Shown piece after piece: positions 23,978 through 35,548 of a stretch of 64,000 bases of DNA. Source of the stretch: Phyllostachys edulis (taxonomy: Eukaryota > Streptophyta > Magnoliopsida > Poales > Poaceae); NCBI GenBank assembly GCA_036346405.1, contig CM070548.1, positions 87,193,333-87,257,332 on the forward strand. Reading direction: 5' to 3'. The translations under genes were made by a program, and so were the position numbers. Numbering within the stretch: position 1 is the first letter of the stretch; every line of letters starts with the position of its first letter. The notes under the pieces were generated by a model. It was given only the letters and a program-made list of their open reading frames with translations, had not been told where the DNA came from and made no database searches.

Positions 23978-24390
23978 CTAAAATATATTTGCAACAAAAT
24001 CAGCACATGACATAGATTAAACACAGTAGCTACGAGTGTATATGTAGCATGCATGCGCGCATATGCACTACATAGGGATCTAATAGTTTCGAACAAAAGA
24101 ACATAGCAAATGCAACAAAGAGAAATACCATATGAGGTTTGGTTGAAAGTCTCCTGTGTTTCGAACAAAAGAACATTGCAGGGAAATTCTCTGCTTGCCA
24201 CACATGCTACTTTGTGACCTCCAAAGCACTCTCAATCTGTTGGATTAGCCGATTAGCGTGCAACGCTCCTCCTAAATGCCACCAAACAAAACAAAGATAG
24301 ACCACAAAAAGGAAATAAACCTCATTGTCATTAACCCTAGTTGAACAATTATTCATGAAAATGGAGAAAAGAAGGTTCATCAAAACTTAC

Positions 24391-24568
24391 AAAGTGATGA
24401 CAAGGTTTCCCATTCTTGAAGATGATAAAAGTTGGTAATGCTTCAATTTTGTAGTGATTTGCAATGCTTATGTATTTCGCTGTATCAATTTTCACAACTT
24501 GAATCTTGCCACTCAACTTTTCGCTTACTTCTTGAAGTATGGGAACCATGTATTGGCATGGACCACAC
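24391..24568 (-). pseudogene. Thioredoxin y fragment, exon with CGPC active site
   Basis: The minus strand encodes CGPCQYMVPILQEVSEKL, GKIQVVKIDTAKYISIA and ALPTFIIFKNGKPC, which are the redox-active CGPC motif, the central strand and the cis-proline segment of a thioredoxin fold, closest in style to plastid thioredoxin y. The exon ends at TTT|GTAAGT, a good donor. Its acceptor is altered: the two bases before the exon read TG, not AG (24569-24570). The preceding exon is at 25072-25160, and the final exon is not found. Captured and probably not functional. Confidence 0.88.
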
Positions 24569-25071
24569 CAAACAAAACGAATAAAAATAAATACAAAGAT
24601 ACACCATCAAAGTATAAATTTATCGATCTTCCTAAAACAAAGCTATGTAAAAACAGACAGAACTATGCTATTGTCAGGAGTGGTCATCATAATTTGAATG
24701 ATGCCAACCAACTGCCTTGACCGTGTAACCCAGAAGCATTGAAATTAGTAAGGTTCACTTTTGGATTAAAAGCAAAGATGACACAATAGCACTTTAAAAG
24801 TCCACATGATGAACACTAAACACGAGAAGTGCAGAAAAAAAATAGTATAGAGCACTGAATATGCTGCATGAAATTTATTTAGAAGATGAACAGAAGGTCA
24901 GCCTAAGTCGCCCTACAAAGTTGGTACTTTCAGGACAGAAATAGGACATACCACCACCGAACTTGGCTCCATAAGGTTTGATAATGGAGAGAACTTATAT
25001 CTAGTCTAGAGCACTGATATAACCCACCAAGACATTTGAGATAACTAGCTTCACTACTTCTAGTCGCTTAC

Positions 25072-25160
25072 CAAGTTGCATAGAAGTCAACAAGTATAGG
25101 CTTTTCAGACTTCTCCAGTAACTCATCAAATGAAGAAAATGTTTGCTTCTTCGCTTCAAG
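25072..25160 (-). pseudogene. Thioredoxin y fragment, preceding exon
   Basis: Between an acceptor (TTTGGATAG) and a donor (TTG|GTAAGC) the minus strand reads LEAKKQTFSSFDELLEKSEK and PILVDFYATW, which joins in phase (TG+G) to the CGPC exon at 24568 to give the classical WCGPC. The 89-nt exon is intact. The plastid-targeting first exon was not identified; a GC-rich stretch at 25335-25480 with a GTGAGT donor is a possible remnant. Confidence 0.85.
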
Positions 25161-26045
25161 CTATCCAAAATGCTAGAAAGAGTTGGATATTGCACGGTGA
25201 TGAGTGACAAATGAGCTAGTAGAGATATCAAATTATTGATTTATTACAATTCGTGCACGGTGCATCCCATTCCATGAGCTAATTTGAAGTAGCCAAAATG
25301 TTGTGTTGAGTAAGGGGAATCAACGAGTAACCGAATGGAGTTAGCGAAGGACTCACCAGGAGCATGCTTCCCCGACGAGGAGGCCTGCTGCTGCTCACGG
25401 AGCCCCACTACCGCGATGAAGGACTCATTGTTTCATCACGAGGCGGGGGTAGAGAGTGGAGGGAGGGTAGTAGTACCTCGTGCAGCAAGCACGAACACGA
25501 TCACTGAGAGCCCTCCCCAACACCATTCTTCATATACAGGCATCAACCCACATCCATCAACCCCTATGCATAAACAAAAGCACACAAGAATCAACATTCA
25601 TACATCCGAAATAAGACTTGCGGACAAGGAATTCTCTGTCCATGTGCTATAAAATAGTAAAAAAAAAGTTAGACAAAAATATGTAGCATACGTAATGAAA
25701 ACTATAGGCAAAGCCCAATGGAATAATACACAACATATGGAGGAGACCTCCTATTAAAGATAGAAGTGGTTAAGAGTGTTTTAGATGGCCTTTGCAAAAT
25801 ATATCGAGCAAGCCCTCTAAATCTTTACGAATAGCTACATTTTTACACTACGAAATACAATATCAGGTTAACAAAGCACCAAGTGCATAACAGGTGGCAA
25901 CCAGACACATGCATACACTAAGGATATGACAGCTACAAACTCATAGATGATATTCCAATGAAAATAACTATCTATGTACTGTGAGTGACGTGCAATGCAA
26001 AGAAAGCAGAATAAGGATTGGTTGTGAATAAAATATCGAAATCAC

Positions 26046-26133
26046 CTGTTGAATGCTTTGGAATAAATCATGAACTGCAAGCGGAATTATTTCGGGTTCA
26101 TTAGTGGACCCTCTCATTGTAAAGGTCTTGCCA
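26046..26133 (-). pseudogene. Kinesin-7 (CENP-E-like) motor exon fragment with P-loop
   Basis: Bounded by an acceptor (CTTCTAACAG) and a donor (CAG|GTGATT), the minus strand reads (S)GKTFTMRGSTNEPEII and PLAVHDLFQSIQQ. This is the end of the Walker A loop and the following helix of a plant kinesin-7 motor. Both splice sites and the frame are intact in this 88-nt piece. The short exon that should supply the start of the P-loop (FAYGQT-like) was not seen between here and 26732. Confidence 0.8.
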
Positions 26134-26731
26134 CTGTTAGAAGACAATTAACCTCAGAAACAAGCAATCAAATCAAAAGAAGGCATAAACAAGAACATTG
26201 AAGTGTTTCATGGAACTAGTTGAGCTCGTGTGCTTTTAGAATTTAGAAATTACAGTGTTCATTCTATATTAGTCACTCTAGAAAGGAGAAAACATGCTGA
26301 ACGCTGCCGAGTAAGATGCCAGAGAGAATAATACTTTCCCAACAACTCCTAGATATACTGAGAGCCAGAACCAATTTCAATTAGAGAAAATATGGCTTTG
26401 TCGACAAAGATAGCATACATGATACAAGGAATGATGGAAAACTGAAATTTAATATGCATTTTGAATCGAACTTGAAATATTGCCTCCAAATGCTTAAGCC
26501 AAGCTATAGGTTGTAGCGTATTTGTTAGCTTCGACTTTCTAAGAGAAATTAGCTATTTGTTCACTTTACAACACCCATAACCCAAGCAGACTTGAGAATC
26601 TGGTAAGACACCGCTCAAAACCGAACAATAAGAGGACCTAACAATGGATGGACATGAAATGGAATTGGAACCAGCTAGTTTGCCCTAGGATATGCACCAA
26701 CAACAATAGCAAGCAGAGGTAGACAAGTTAC

Positions 26732-26995
26732 CGTTGAATCCTCGCACTACGGAGTCAACGATGTGCTTAGTGCGGGCATTGTAGACGTCGGTGGTGTGGC
26801 ACTCCTCGCCGAAGAACCGGTCTACGAGCATGAAACTGAACACAAACCCCTCAGTAAACCCGCCGTCTCAAGCGGCCGGAAGCGAATCTACGGGGGGACA
26901 GGAATTCCTCACCGAACTCGAAGCGGGTGGAGGGCTAGACGGAGAGCGCGATGGCGTTGCCCACGATTCGCCACGGCGACGTGGATCCGCTCCAT
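26732..26995 (-). pseudogene. Kinesin-7 fragment, first exon with start codon, broken
   Basis: From an ATG at 26995 the minus strand reads MERIHVAV, then in another frame IVGNAIALSV, and after a disrupted stretch FFGEECHTTDVYNARTKHIV and DSVVRGFNG, ending at a donor (ACG|GTAACT). These are the N-terminal segments of the motor domain of plant kinesin-7. Frame changes between the first and second blocks, and unrelated sequence between 26860 and 26930, show deletion and insertion. Upstream GC-rich sequence (27000-27330) may be its captured promoter and leader. Confidence 0.75.
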
Positions 26996-27344
26996 CGTAG
27001 GCCGCCGTGTGTAGGAGAGGAGTCGCCGGGGTGGAGCAGCGGTGGGGATTGGCCGCCGGGAGTAGACCACGGCCGAAGGGAGCTCCAAGAGAAGAAGCCA
27101 TGGAGGAGGGAGCCAGGGAGGAGGGAGGAGGAGGACGGCGGTGTGCCGCGGGAGGGAGGAGGCGGGCGCGGAAGGAGGAGGGAAGGTGTGCCGGGCGCTG
27201 GGGGGAGCAGGAGGGAGAAGGAGGTGGCGGCTGCGGAGATTGGGGGTGAGTGGGAATGTAGGGTTAGTAGAAAAAAACGCGTGGTGGGGGAAAAAACGCG
27301 TGGCGGGGGAAAAAAGAGCGCGGCACTAAAATTTTGCTCCTGAG

Positions 27345-27520
27345 TGTTTCTATTCGGATGCACTCGGGATTATATTTAATCTCCCGAGTGTTATGGGAAA
27401 CACTCGGGAAAATTATTTCTACCGAGTGTTTAATTCCCATCCCGAGTGTCTTATGAAACACTCGGGCCCTGCCCGAGTGTTTCCGTCCAAACACTCGGGA
27501 AATATAGACACTCGGGAAAT
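27345..27520. repeat. Right subterminal ACACTCGGGAAA repeats
   Basis: About eight copies of the same motif as at the left end, in both orientations (CTCCCGAGTGTTATGGGAAACACTCGG-type pairs). They confirm that 22076-27537 is one element. Confidence 0.85.
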
Positions 27521-27540
27521 AAGAGGTTTCTGGTAGTTAT

Positions 27541-29024
27541 ACCGGTTATATATATTACTAGAGCTGATGAGCTTGTGTTGCCCATGTTTGAATGACGTAC
27601 AGGGTGAGGTGAGTTAGGGCAGTGAAATGATTGTACATAATAATACATAAACAAGAGGGCTAACTCTATGTGGGGAAGATTTGAAGGTGTTAAGATAAAC
27701 AAACAGTTTGGTTAGAAAAAGAAGTGGATTAGGGAAAAAAATATTATTGTGAACCATATAGCACAAAGGAATAGAACAGTGTAATATAGCTCAGGAAAAT
27801 AAAGATATGCATATGGTAGCTACATATTGGTTGTGTTTGACTATATGCACATATACAGGTAAAATAAGTATGTACACAGCTACCATGGTGGGGACATAAT
27901 AACATCATGATGGCAGGCCTAGGGAGACATGCATATTTATGACAAACATAGTTAACACTATGAACCGTAGGACTTTTACATGCTCTGTGAGTAGCAGTAA
28001 GAGTAATCTCATATATACACATATGCTTGCAGTAGCTATTTTATCTGAGAGGGAGAACAGCTACAAAGATCGACAGGGAAGATAGATTAGGATACGATGC
28101 CCTTGCTGTAGATTCTTGCAGCATTTATGCAGGAACTATAAAAGAAGTGAATTGTACGTATCGTAAGCGAATAGCGGGAAAAAAAGAAGGAATGACATGA
28201 GTAAATATAGAGTCGTTACAGGTTAGTTAACCCCTTTCGTAACTCATCATGTCGGTCAGGCCTCTAAGGACAACATCCATCTACAACTCCATTGGAAAAA
28301 AAAGGAAACCTTGTGAAAGCCGTGTCGAACATGAAAAGTCTTCATAAGCTTTCCTGCGTAAAGAGCAAAATATAATAACAACATGACAGTAGAAGGGTAT
28401 CTTACTAATGGCAATAAACATAGACACGCCGTCCTTCAAGAAGGACATAGCGTTATATCAATGCATCATCTTCTAGATTGCTCATTATTATGCTCTACCT
28501 GATGACATAACTAAAAGAATACAAAGTAAGACAGAATCAGGTGAAACAATAGAACCAAAGGATAAAGTTGTTTTCCTGAATAGGTTTGAATTTTCATGTA
28601 GGACTAATCTGAAGGCAGCTGAATTTTTTTTTACCTCGATACCTAGCCTTGGATTTTTGATATATGGTCCTTCTTATAGGACACGACAACAACTGGAAAT
28701 CTGAATGTCACAAAAAGGCAATTAAATCCGAAGGGAAAATATTCATCTATAGTGAACCGTAGCGTTTGTTTTTTACTATCTTGGCTCAAATAGACCTAAA
28801 GAGTATCTTTTAGCGCATATTCCAAGAGACAAGCTTACATAAACGATATTACTTTTTTTTGTTTGCAGAAAACAGGGGGAGATAAGACACAAACAACTCC
28901 ATTAGAAATGCCAAAGAAGGTCAATCGGAATGGCTAAGAAAAGATGTTAATATCTTAGCATTTTTCCTAGCTCAAGAGAAGTATTTGTAGCACAACATCA
29001 CTGAATAGCTAGGATAAGTTCTGT
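27541..29024. other. AT-rich spacer with two possible minus-strand exon remnants
   Basis: Mostly without signal. At about 28245-28296 the minus strand has TTTTTTTTCCAATGGAGTTGTAG followed by a frame MDVVLRGLTDMMSYERG and a stop. At about 28407-28455 it reads YNAMSFLKDGVSMFIAI and then a TAAG. These could be small terminal exons of a decayed gene that also left pieces at 35938-37050, but no family is recognised. Confidence 0.3.
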
Positions 29025-29285
29025 AAATTTGTAAAAAAGTGATAAAAAAGAAGACAATTATTTCTGCAAGTAGCGCTGACCTCGTTTAAGAAAAGCAGAA
29101 ATAAATAGGCAATAATGCAATGCACGAATGCATTCGATCATTTGTTCTTTGTTCTCTACTATATATATTTATGAAGCAAAAGGACCATTGACTTCCAGAT
29201 CTACAAAGAAATAAGAAATGGCTATCTAGCACATGAATGTTTTTAATTTGGAAGTGGCAAAAGCAGAATCAACAAAGAGTTCATG
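29025..29285. repeat. Local duplication, copy 1
   Basis: Matches 29577-29701 joined to 35549-35700. Shared segments include GCGCTGACCTCG, AATAAATAGGCAA, GTGAATGCATTC-like, CATTTGTTC, ATGAAGCAAAAGGACCATTG and GGCAAAAGCAGAATC. The order is the same and the second copy is interrupted by the copia element. Confidence 0.8.
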
Positions 29286-29576
29286 AATCTTGGTTGTACG
29301 AAGCAAGTATTCATGGAAACCAAGAAGTATATGACTTTATTGGTCGTGGAAGCCTTCGAAGATACTCCTTTTAAGGAAATGGTAGATAGTATGCAGAAGC
29401 TGGAACTTCACGAGTGGGAAACTATCCATATCTCTTCTTTTATCTTCTGGCATACATTACAAAAGAGGATATGAATCCCTATTTTTTAGCATTACTATAA
29501 AGGAGGTACGCGCACCAGCAGTAAAAATAAACTTATAAACCCACAAAAGATTAAAACGATATTATCATGATGTAAT

Positions 29577-29701
29577 AATAAGCATATATGCAAGTATTTG
29601 AAAAAAAGAGAGGAAAAAAACAACTATTTCTGTGAGCAGCGCTGACCTCGCTAGAGAAAATCATAAATAAATAGGCAAAAATGCACTGTGTGAATGCATT
29701 C
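29577..29701. repeat. Local duplication, copy 2, left half
   Basis: Left half of the second copy, ending at the target site CATTC of the copia insertion. The right half resumes at 35549. Confidence 0.8.
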
Positions 29702-29966
29702 TGTTAGGAAACCCTGGGCCCAGACCTTGCACGCTTGGCCCATGATGGGCTCCTCATCCACCCTGAAGACTATATAAAGGAGGGGACCCCCAATAATTGT
29801 ACTAGGGTTTTGCAGAAGAGCAATAAAGAGAATCAAGAAGTCCCTTCATATCTCCGTGTTCAATCTACTATTATGTATTGTTTGTTCTTGCATTGTTCTA
29901 AGCGATTCTACGCTTGTCTACAAAGTGATCATTTGAACTAGACTTGCCAGTGACGATTCCTCAACA
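29702..29966 (+). repeat. 5' LTR of the copia element
   Basis: Starts TGTTAGGAAACCCTGGGCCC and ends TCCTCAACA. A TATA box (CTATATAAAGG) lies near 29770 and a polyadenylation-type AATAAAG near 29822. The following CGTTATCAACACGATCG is the PBS region. Confidence 0.95.
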
Positions 29967-30229
29967 CGTTATCAACACGATCGACTCCGGCCTACCTCTA
30001 GGTCTACTCTACTCGGATCGAAAGGCAACCGTCGTAGCACGATGCTCGTAGATCGAATCATTTTTTTATATCGCTTTCAATTCCACAAAATTGACTTTCT
30101 AGATTATTCTCTACCATGCAAATCTGCTCTAATCTACCGCAAGCCGACTTGAAGTCGTCGGCCAAGCCGATCGGTGGGTTGTATGAAAGAGCAGATGACG
30201 ATTGCACGGTAGATTGTACATTCAATGGT

Positions 30230-31180
30230 GAACAATAAAAGAAAGAAGAAAAAACGATCCTCACCCGTCAGATCAGCGCCGCCACGGCTCGCCACCGGCA
30301 CCGCAGACGTGATCGCACCGCCATCAAGACGCCGCGATGCGCCGCTTGCACCACCGCCGAAGCCGCTTAGCTCGCCGACGGCCCCCATCGGATGCCCGCG
30401 ATGGCTACAGTCTTTGCACCGCCGCGACTCCACTTCGACCGCCCGCATGGCCACGCCATCGACGTCGCCCACAGTTCGGCCACGCGGACCAAGACGCCTG
30501 GTCGCGGCGGCCGCATTGTACCGCTAGCCACCACACCAAGCATCGACTTGAAGCCGCCCCATGTCATTGCGGCCTACCAGACGGGCAAGACGCGCCGCCG
30601 CTTCCATTGCCACTGAACGCAGACCAGACGGGCGCACGTCGTCGCGTCGCGACCAAAGACATCTGGAGCCCGTCTGGCGCCGCCGAACGTGCCACGGTGT
30701 GCCACCTCGGGCGTTGCCTCTGCGTTGTCCCAAAGCTCGCGCCGCCGCACCGCGCTTACACGCGCGCCGCTCGCCCGGCTCGTAGCCTCCGGCGTCCTCC
30801 CGTCGCCGACCATTGCCGTGCCACCAAGCCGCCCGTGTCGATCGCGCCGGCAGCCTTAGCACTTGTAGCACGCCGCCTTGTGGAGCCACGCCGCCGAGGT
30901 CGCCGCACCCGCAGCGCGCCTCGAGCCCACCGCATTCGGCCACCTTAACGCCGCCTCCGCACGAGCGGTGCCACCATCGGCCACACCCACGTTGCCTGGA
31001 CGCACAAGCCTGTCGCTCTCGGCCACCCTAGCACCGCCTCAGCATGGGCGGCGCCGCCACTGCCACCTCCGCACTGGCCGCCCACGCTCCGGTGTTTTGT
31101 GCGCCGCCGCCACTTAGCAAAGGAACTAGGGAATCCCTAGCTCCCGGTATTGAAGCGGATGGGGCAGGCCGGTTTGTTAA
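30230..31180 (+). other. GC-rich leader of the copia element
   Basis: A stretch of very high GC between the PBS and gag, with CGCCGCC-type runs. Frames are open on several strands at once because of composition, and none shows a domain. Either a long untranslated leader or captured host DNA. Confidence 0.5.
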
Positions 31181-31644
31181 ATGGGCTGGTCGGCCCATTT
31201 AATTTTGGAAAAAAAGAAATATCGGTGGCCCGACCGGAAAGGAAAAAAAAGGAGGGAAAAGAAAATTCCCGATTTTTGCAAGAAGGACCCTGAAAATTTG
31301 AAATTGAAATTTAGCGGTTTAGCCCCTAGTGATTGTAGAATTCACTGAAAATTCATATTCCAGCAGAAAAGGGCCTCGGGAATTCATTTTTTGAATATTT
31401 TTGAACTTTTGAAGCATGTTTAACTTTGTTATTATTATTTATGCGCAATTTATGTATTGCATTTACTATTTTTGATTATATGTGATTGTTTATATTACTT
31501 TTAATCACTGAAAATAGCAGTAAATCATGAAAATGCATAGAAAAAATATGGGATCACGAAACCGGGAGTTCGAGGAGTATTATGATAATTTTACAACCAT
31601 TTTATACAAATTACCAGCAATAATCTTATGAACTCTTTGCAGGA

Positions 31645-32262
31645 ATATGAAGATGACTGACATCACAAACGAGGAGTTCAAAGAACTGACCCAGCATGGT
31701 CAGAATTTGTATAGAATTTGTACCAGTCTTCAACTCTGTGATAAGAATCACAGATAAGCAGAAGATTGAGAAGACTCTCTACCTTTCACCTGAATACGGT
31801 GCAATCCGCTCGCAACTATCGTTAAGATGACTACAAGGAGTATGCCGAATAGATTGATATCATACAAGTTGCGGAAGCTCAAGATGATGTTCTCAGAAAG
31901 AACTACATCTCACAGCCGCCTAATAGCAATGTTGGCCATGAAGCCAATGCTAGAAGCTATAAGGTGAGGAAGCCTCTCACAAAGGAGAGGGGCAAGTAGG
32001 GTAAGGTCGTGGGTTGCACATTATTGATACTTTCCAGTCTAAGAAGATGGGAAAAGGACAGCATAAGGCACACCTTGTCATTGCAGGCATGGAGGATCCA
32101 CATCCATTAGTTGCACTCATAGATGTGGACAACCTAGTAGCAACCCCCATCATCCCTCCTTTGGACATTGTAGCGGCCGCAACCGTAGTTGCCCAAGAGG
32201 AGAAGATCGCCATGGAGCAGATTGAGGCAGAAGTTTATGAATACTTCGATGATTCGATCTAG
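31645..32262 (+). pseudogene. Copia gag remnant
   Basis: Starts MKMTDITNEEFKELTQHGQN and continues in fragments (KITDKQKIEKTLYLSPEYGA, AEAQDDVLRKNYISQ) with in-frame stops. It ends QIEAEVYEYFDDSI and a stop. The order and the C-terminal acidic tail fit grass copia gag proteins. No CCHC zinc knuckle remains visible. Confidence 0.65.
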
Positions 32263-32469
32263 TGCACGTTGTAGTTGGATCTTTTATAGTAACTTGCAGT
32301 TTGTAATTGAAGCCGAACATTGAAATATTTTATTCTTTGAATAATGGTTGTAAGCTCTAGGAGAGCAAAGCATTAAATTCTTATGATGAGTCCTGTAAGG
32401 CTTATTTTCTTGTAGTTATGTTCTGGTATTTGAAGTATCAGAACACGTATAGCGCCCTATGGAGGAAGA

Positions 32470-32752
32470 GTGCTTAGCAGATAACGGCACAACGAATACC
32501 ACCTGGAGAGGGATGAAATTCTTTGACTCGATCAGCAAGAATGCTGGTAGTCTTACAAAAATGCAAGAAGCGATACTAGTATAATAGGCTCAGGAAGGGC
32601 CACAATTATACTCCCGATGGGCACAACTTTGGTCATTGAAGAAGCCTTATTGTACCCAAAATCGACTAGAACTCTCAAGGAGATTCGTGCTAACGGTTTC
32701 CACATAGAGACTGAAGAAGAGTATGGTAAGGAATACCTGCTCATTGCATAGT
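32470..32752 (+). pseudogene. Copia protease remnant
   Basis: Fragments read ADNGTTNTTWRGMKFF, IIGSGRATIILPMGTTLVI and EEALLYPKSTRTLKEIRANG. They correspond to the aspartic protease, where the usual active site DSGTTH is changed to DNGTTN, so it would be inactive. In-frame stops and shifts are present. Confidence 0.7.
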
Positions 32753-32929
32753 GTGAAAAAGGTGCAAAAGGGTATTAGAACGACTTTCTTCATATGAAAT
32801 TGGGCTATACTACACTAATATTAAAGCACCTGCAGCCTATACTATTCTGAAAACTATATTTAGAAGCTCTGAATTTTTCTATCTCTTGCATGATAGATTA
32901 TGCTACTTAGGTCCTAGGATGAGGGTCAG

Positions 32930-33170
32930 CACCAAAAATTTCTCATCTTCGCAAATTTGGTTGCAAGGTTTATGTACTTGTACCACCATCGCAGCGAACT
33001 GCAATAGGCCTTCTCCGAAAGTCTGGGATATACGTTGCTTATGAGGCAGCATCCACAATCATGTATTTGGACCCTATGACGGGAGATTTGCATCATACCC
33101 GATTCTTTGATAGTATAATTGATGAGGATAGTTTCCCATCATTAGGGGGGAATCAACCCCTGGATAAAAA
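32930..33170 (+). pseudogene. Copia integrase C-terminal remnant
   Basis: The frame HLRKFGCKVYVLVPPSQRTA, GLLRKSGIYVAYEAASTIM and YLDPMTGDLHHTRFFDSIID matches the segment after the integrase core in copia polyproteins. The catalytic core itself (DDE) is missing: only about 180 bases separate this from the protease remnant. Confidence 0.75.
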
Positions 33171-33879
33171 TGTCAGGAAATAGAGAAGTTCAGAAGATAA
33201 TTGAAGTCCAGGAAACAATTGAAGTCCAGAAGATAATTGATTTGCAAGAATTAGCGAATCAACTGCCCCACCACTTTAGTGATTTGAAGAGCGTGACCAA
33301 GTTGTATGTGCCTGAACGCAATGCACTGGAGAGAGTTTAAATACTGAAGAAATAAAAAAGGTATCCCTAACCCGTCCTAAGACCTAAGAAAGGATGAGAA
33401 CTCCAGCCCCTCGAATCCGATGTAACCGGGGACGCCTAGTAAAAAAAGATAAGAAGGACTTGACACAGCCGATCACCGAAGTTCCCTAGAACCAGAAGGG
33501 GAGCCAGTTGAGACCTGGCACTAGCATGGAACCTTCAGAAAGGAATGCCGGATTTGAACATCCCCATGAAGGGAGACATCAGTAGGGATGTGTCCGCACA
33601 CATCGGAGCTGAAAAACTAAAGGGACTTGTCCCGTAATTGGAAGCAGCGGTGAGCAAGTAGAAGCATTAGAAGAATTACCCCATGAAAAAATAGCTATAA
33701 ACTATGTAACCATGGGAGAATCTATGAATAAGACAACAACCAATGTCGACATTTATTTTGCAAAACAAAATTACCACAATCATCGATATTGATCCAGAGC
33801 CTGCATCGCTCGCTGAATGTAAGAAAAGATCAGATTGAAAAGATTAGAAGAAGACAATAGAAACTAAATTGCTATCTTT

Positions 33880-34250
33880 GAATAAAAGAGATGTGTTTGG
33901 GCCTGTAAGCCGCACGCCTCCTAATGTGCACCCCGTAGGGCATAAGTGTGTATTTGTTCGAAAGAGAAATAACAATAAGTAAGGCTCGTTGCACAAGGTT
34001 TCACTCAACGTCCAGGAGTTGATTATGAAGAAACCTATTCCCCGATCATGGGCGGAACTACCTTTAGATATTTAATCTCAATGGCAGTAAACTTGAATTT
34101 AGAAATGAAATTGATGGATGTGGTAACTCCATACCTTTATGAAAATTTGGATTCGGACATTTATGTGAAGGTACCTGAATGTATCTCTGTCATGAACCAA
34201 GACAGAGCAAATATAAATCTATATAGTGTGAAACTCTGAAAGTCATTGTA
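33880..34250 (+). pseudogene. Copia reverse transcriptase N-terminal remnant
   Basis: Reads KRDVFGPVSRTPPNVHPVGH, then frames spelling a VAQGFTQRPGVDYEETYSP-like stretch, then MGGTTFRYLISMAVNLNLEM and YLYENLDSDIYVKVPE. The YVDD catalytic region is absent because sequence between about 34250 and 34430 is deleted. Confidence 0.8.
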
Positions 34251-34439
34251 CGGACATGAGCAATCAGGCGGATATGTTATAATCGCTTGAATCGACTTTC
34301 TATGCAAGAAAGGCTACATGAATAATGAGAATAATCCTAGTGTATTTATAAGATGATCCCATAATAGATTGCATTTGTCGTGAATCTATTAGCAAGGTAT
34401 AGTGCAGAACCTACCAAAAAGCATTAGCAGGGAATAAAG

Positions 34440-35035
34440 GACACCTCTCGATACCTCCAAGGAAGCAAAGGCCTTGGTCTGTTCTACAGAAAGAACCAAG
34501 GCCTATCTATGAATGGCTATGTGTATACTGGGTACCTGTCTGACCCGCATACAGCCAAGTCGCAAACAGGCTATATATTCCTATGTGATGAAACTGCAAT
34601 TTCATGGAAATCGTCTAAGCAAAGTCTTGTATCGACTTCGACGAATCTCTCAAAAATCATAGCACTGTACGAGGCCTCACAAGAATGTTCTTGGCTTCGG
34701 CGGATGATTCACCACATCCAGCAGTCATATGGATTGAATACCGCACAAATCCCCACTATTATCTATGAAGATAATACAATTTGTTTTGCACAAGTGTAGA
34801 TGGGTTATGTAAAGAGTCATCTCACAAAGCATATCAACTCCAAGTTCTTCTATGCTCTTGAATTGCAAAAGATGGACGAAATTAAAGTACTGCATACTAA
34901 GTCATGTGAAAATCTTGTAGATTTATTCACTAAGTCACTTCCAGCATCTAACTTTAAAAGGTGCATACGTGGAATTGGAATGATGAGACTTGGAGAAGTG
35001 CAGAATTCAGGGGGGGGGGGGTGTTCACGAACTCA
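34440..35035 (+). pseudogene. Copia RNase H remnant
   Basis: Reads GYLSDPHTAKSQTGYIFLCD, then AISWKSSKQSLVSTSTNLSK, PTIIYEDNTICFAQ, HLTKHINSKFFYALELQK and ENLVDLFTKSLPASNFKR. These are the standard RNase H blocks of copia elements (catalytic E and D recognisable as ALYEAS and YEDN). A stop at 34797 splits it. Confidence 0.85.
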
Positions 35036-35278
35036 TTATTGAAACTTGATCACGAAGATCGAGTACCCAAAAAGTAAATCCTGGAGATTAAATAAAATTG
35101 GGTGGATTGTACTTTTTTCTCTTGACAAGTTTTCCTAAAGTTTTTCGGCTAAGGTTTTTAATAAGGCAATTCGTGTAACGCAGAAGAATGTATATCATGT
35201 ATCTCTAAATTTTTCCCACTGGGTTTTTATCAAGTTTTGACGAGACATGAACATGACGGATGAGTGCCCAAGGGGGAG

Positions 35279-35543
35279 TGTTAGAAAACCCTGGGCCCAG
35301 ACCTTGCAGGCCTAGCCCATGATGGGCTCCTCATCCACCCTGAAGACTATATAAAGGAGGGGACCCCCAACCATTGTACTACGGTTTTACAGAAGAGCAA
35401 TAAAGAGAAGCAAGAAGTCTCGTCATATCTCTATGTTCAATCTACTATTATGTACTGTTTGTTCTTGTATTGTTCTAAGTGATTCTATGCTTGTCTATGA
35501 TGTGATCATTCGGACTGGACTCGTCAGCGATGGTTCCTCAACA
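35279..35543 (+). repeat. 3' LTR of the copia element
   Basis: Starts TGTTAGAAAACCCTGGGCCC and ends TCCTCAACA, followed by the TSD CATTC. Same length as the 5' LTR, with about 28 differences by hand count, half of them near the 3' end. Confidence 0.95.
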
Positions 35544-35548
35544 CATTC

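Larger units (their letters stand above)
22076..27537 (-). mobile_element. Chimeric CACTA-type element (Pack-CACTA) carrying fragments of four genes
   Basis: The left end CTACCACCAGAACCTC and the inverted right end ACTACCAGAAACCTC resemble the grass CACTA terminus CACTACCAGAAA with the outer bases lost. The triplet TAT flanks both ends. Both subterminal regions (22098-22465 and 27345-27520) are crowded with ACACTCGGGAAA and its complement in both orientations. Between them, in the same minus-strand orientation, lie exon fragments resembling kinesin-7, thioredoxin y, exportin-1 and ribosomal protein L10a, with introns kept. That is DNA-level transduplication. No transposase was found, so mobility would depend on a helper element. 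If transcribed, it would run from the right end leftward through all the pieces. Confidence 0.8.
29702..35543 (+). mobile_element. Decayed Ty1/copia retrotransposon, both LTRs, TSD CATTC
   Basis: Two 265-bp LTRs in direct orientation are flanked by the exact 5-bp duplication CATTC (29697-29701 and 35544-35548). A polypurine tract AAGGGGGAG lies just before the 3' LTR. The internal domain order is gag, protease, integrase C-terminal part, RT, RNase H, which is the copia order. By hand about 28 of 265 LTR positions differ (roughly 10%), pointing to an old insertion. Stops and deletions occur throughout, so it is not autonomous. Confidence 0.95.

Noticed and set aside
29283..29474. 63-codon plus-strand frame beginning MNLGCTKQVF
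   Set aside because: No recognisable family; it lies beside the local duplication and the opposite strand has equally plausible exon remnants nearby.
30134..31117. Frames up to 203 codons in the copia leader
   Set aside because: Very high GC keeps several frames open at once; no domain on any of them.
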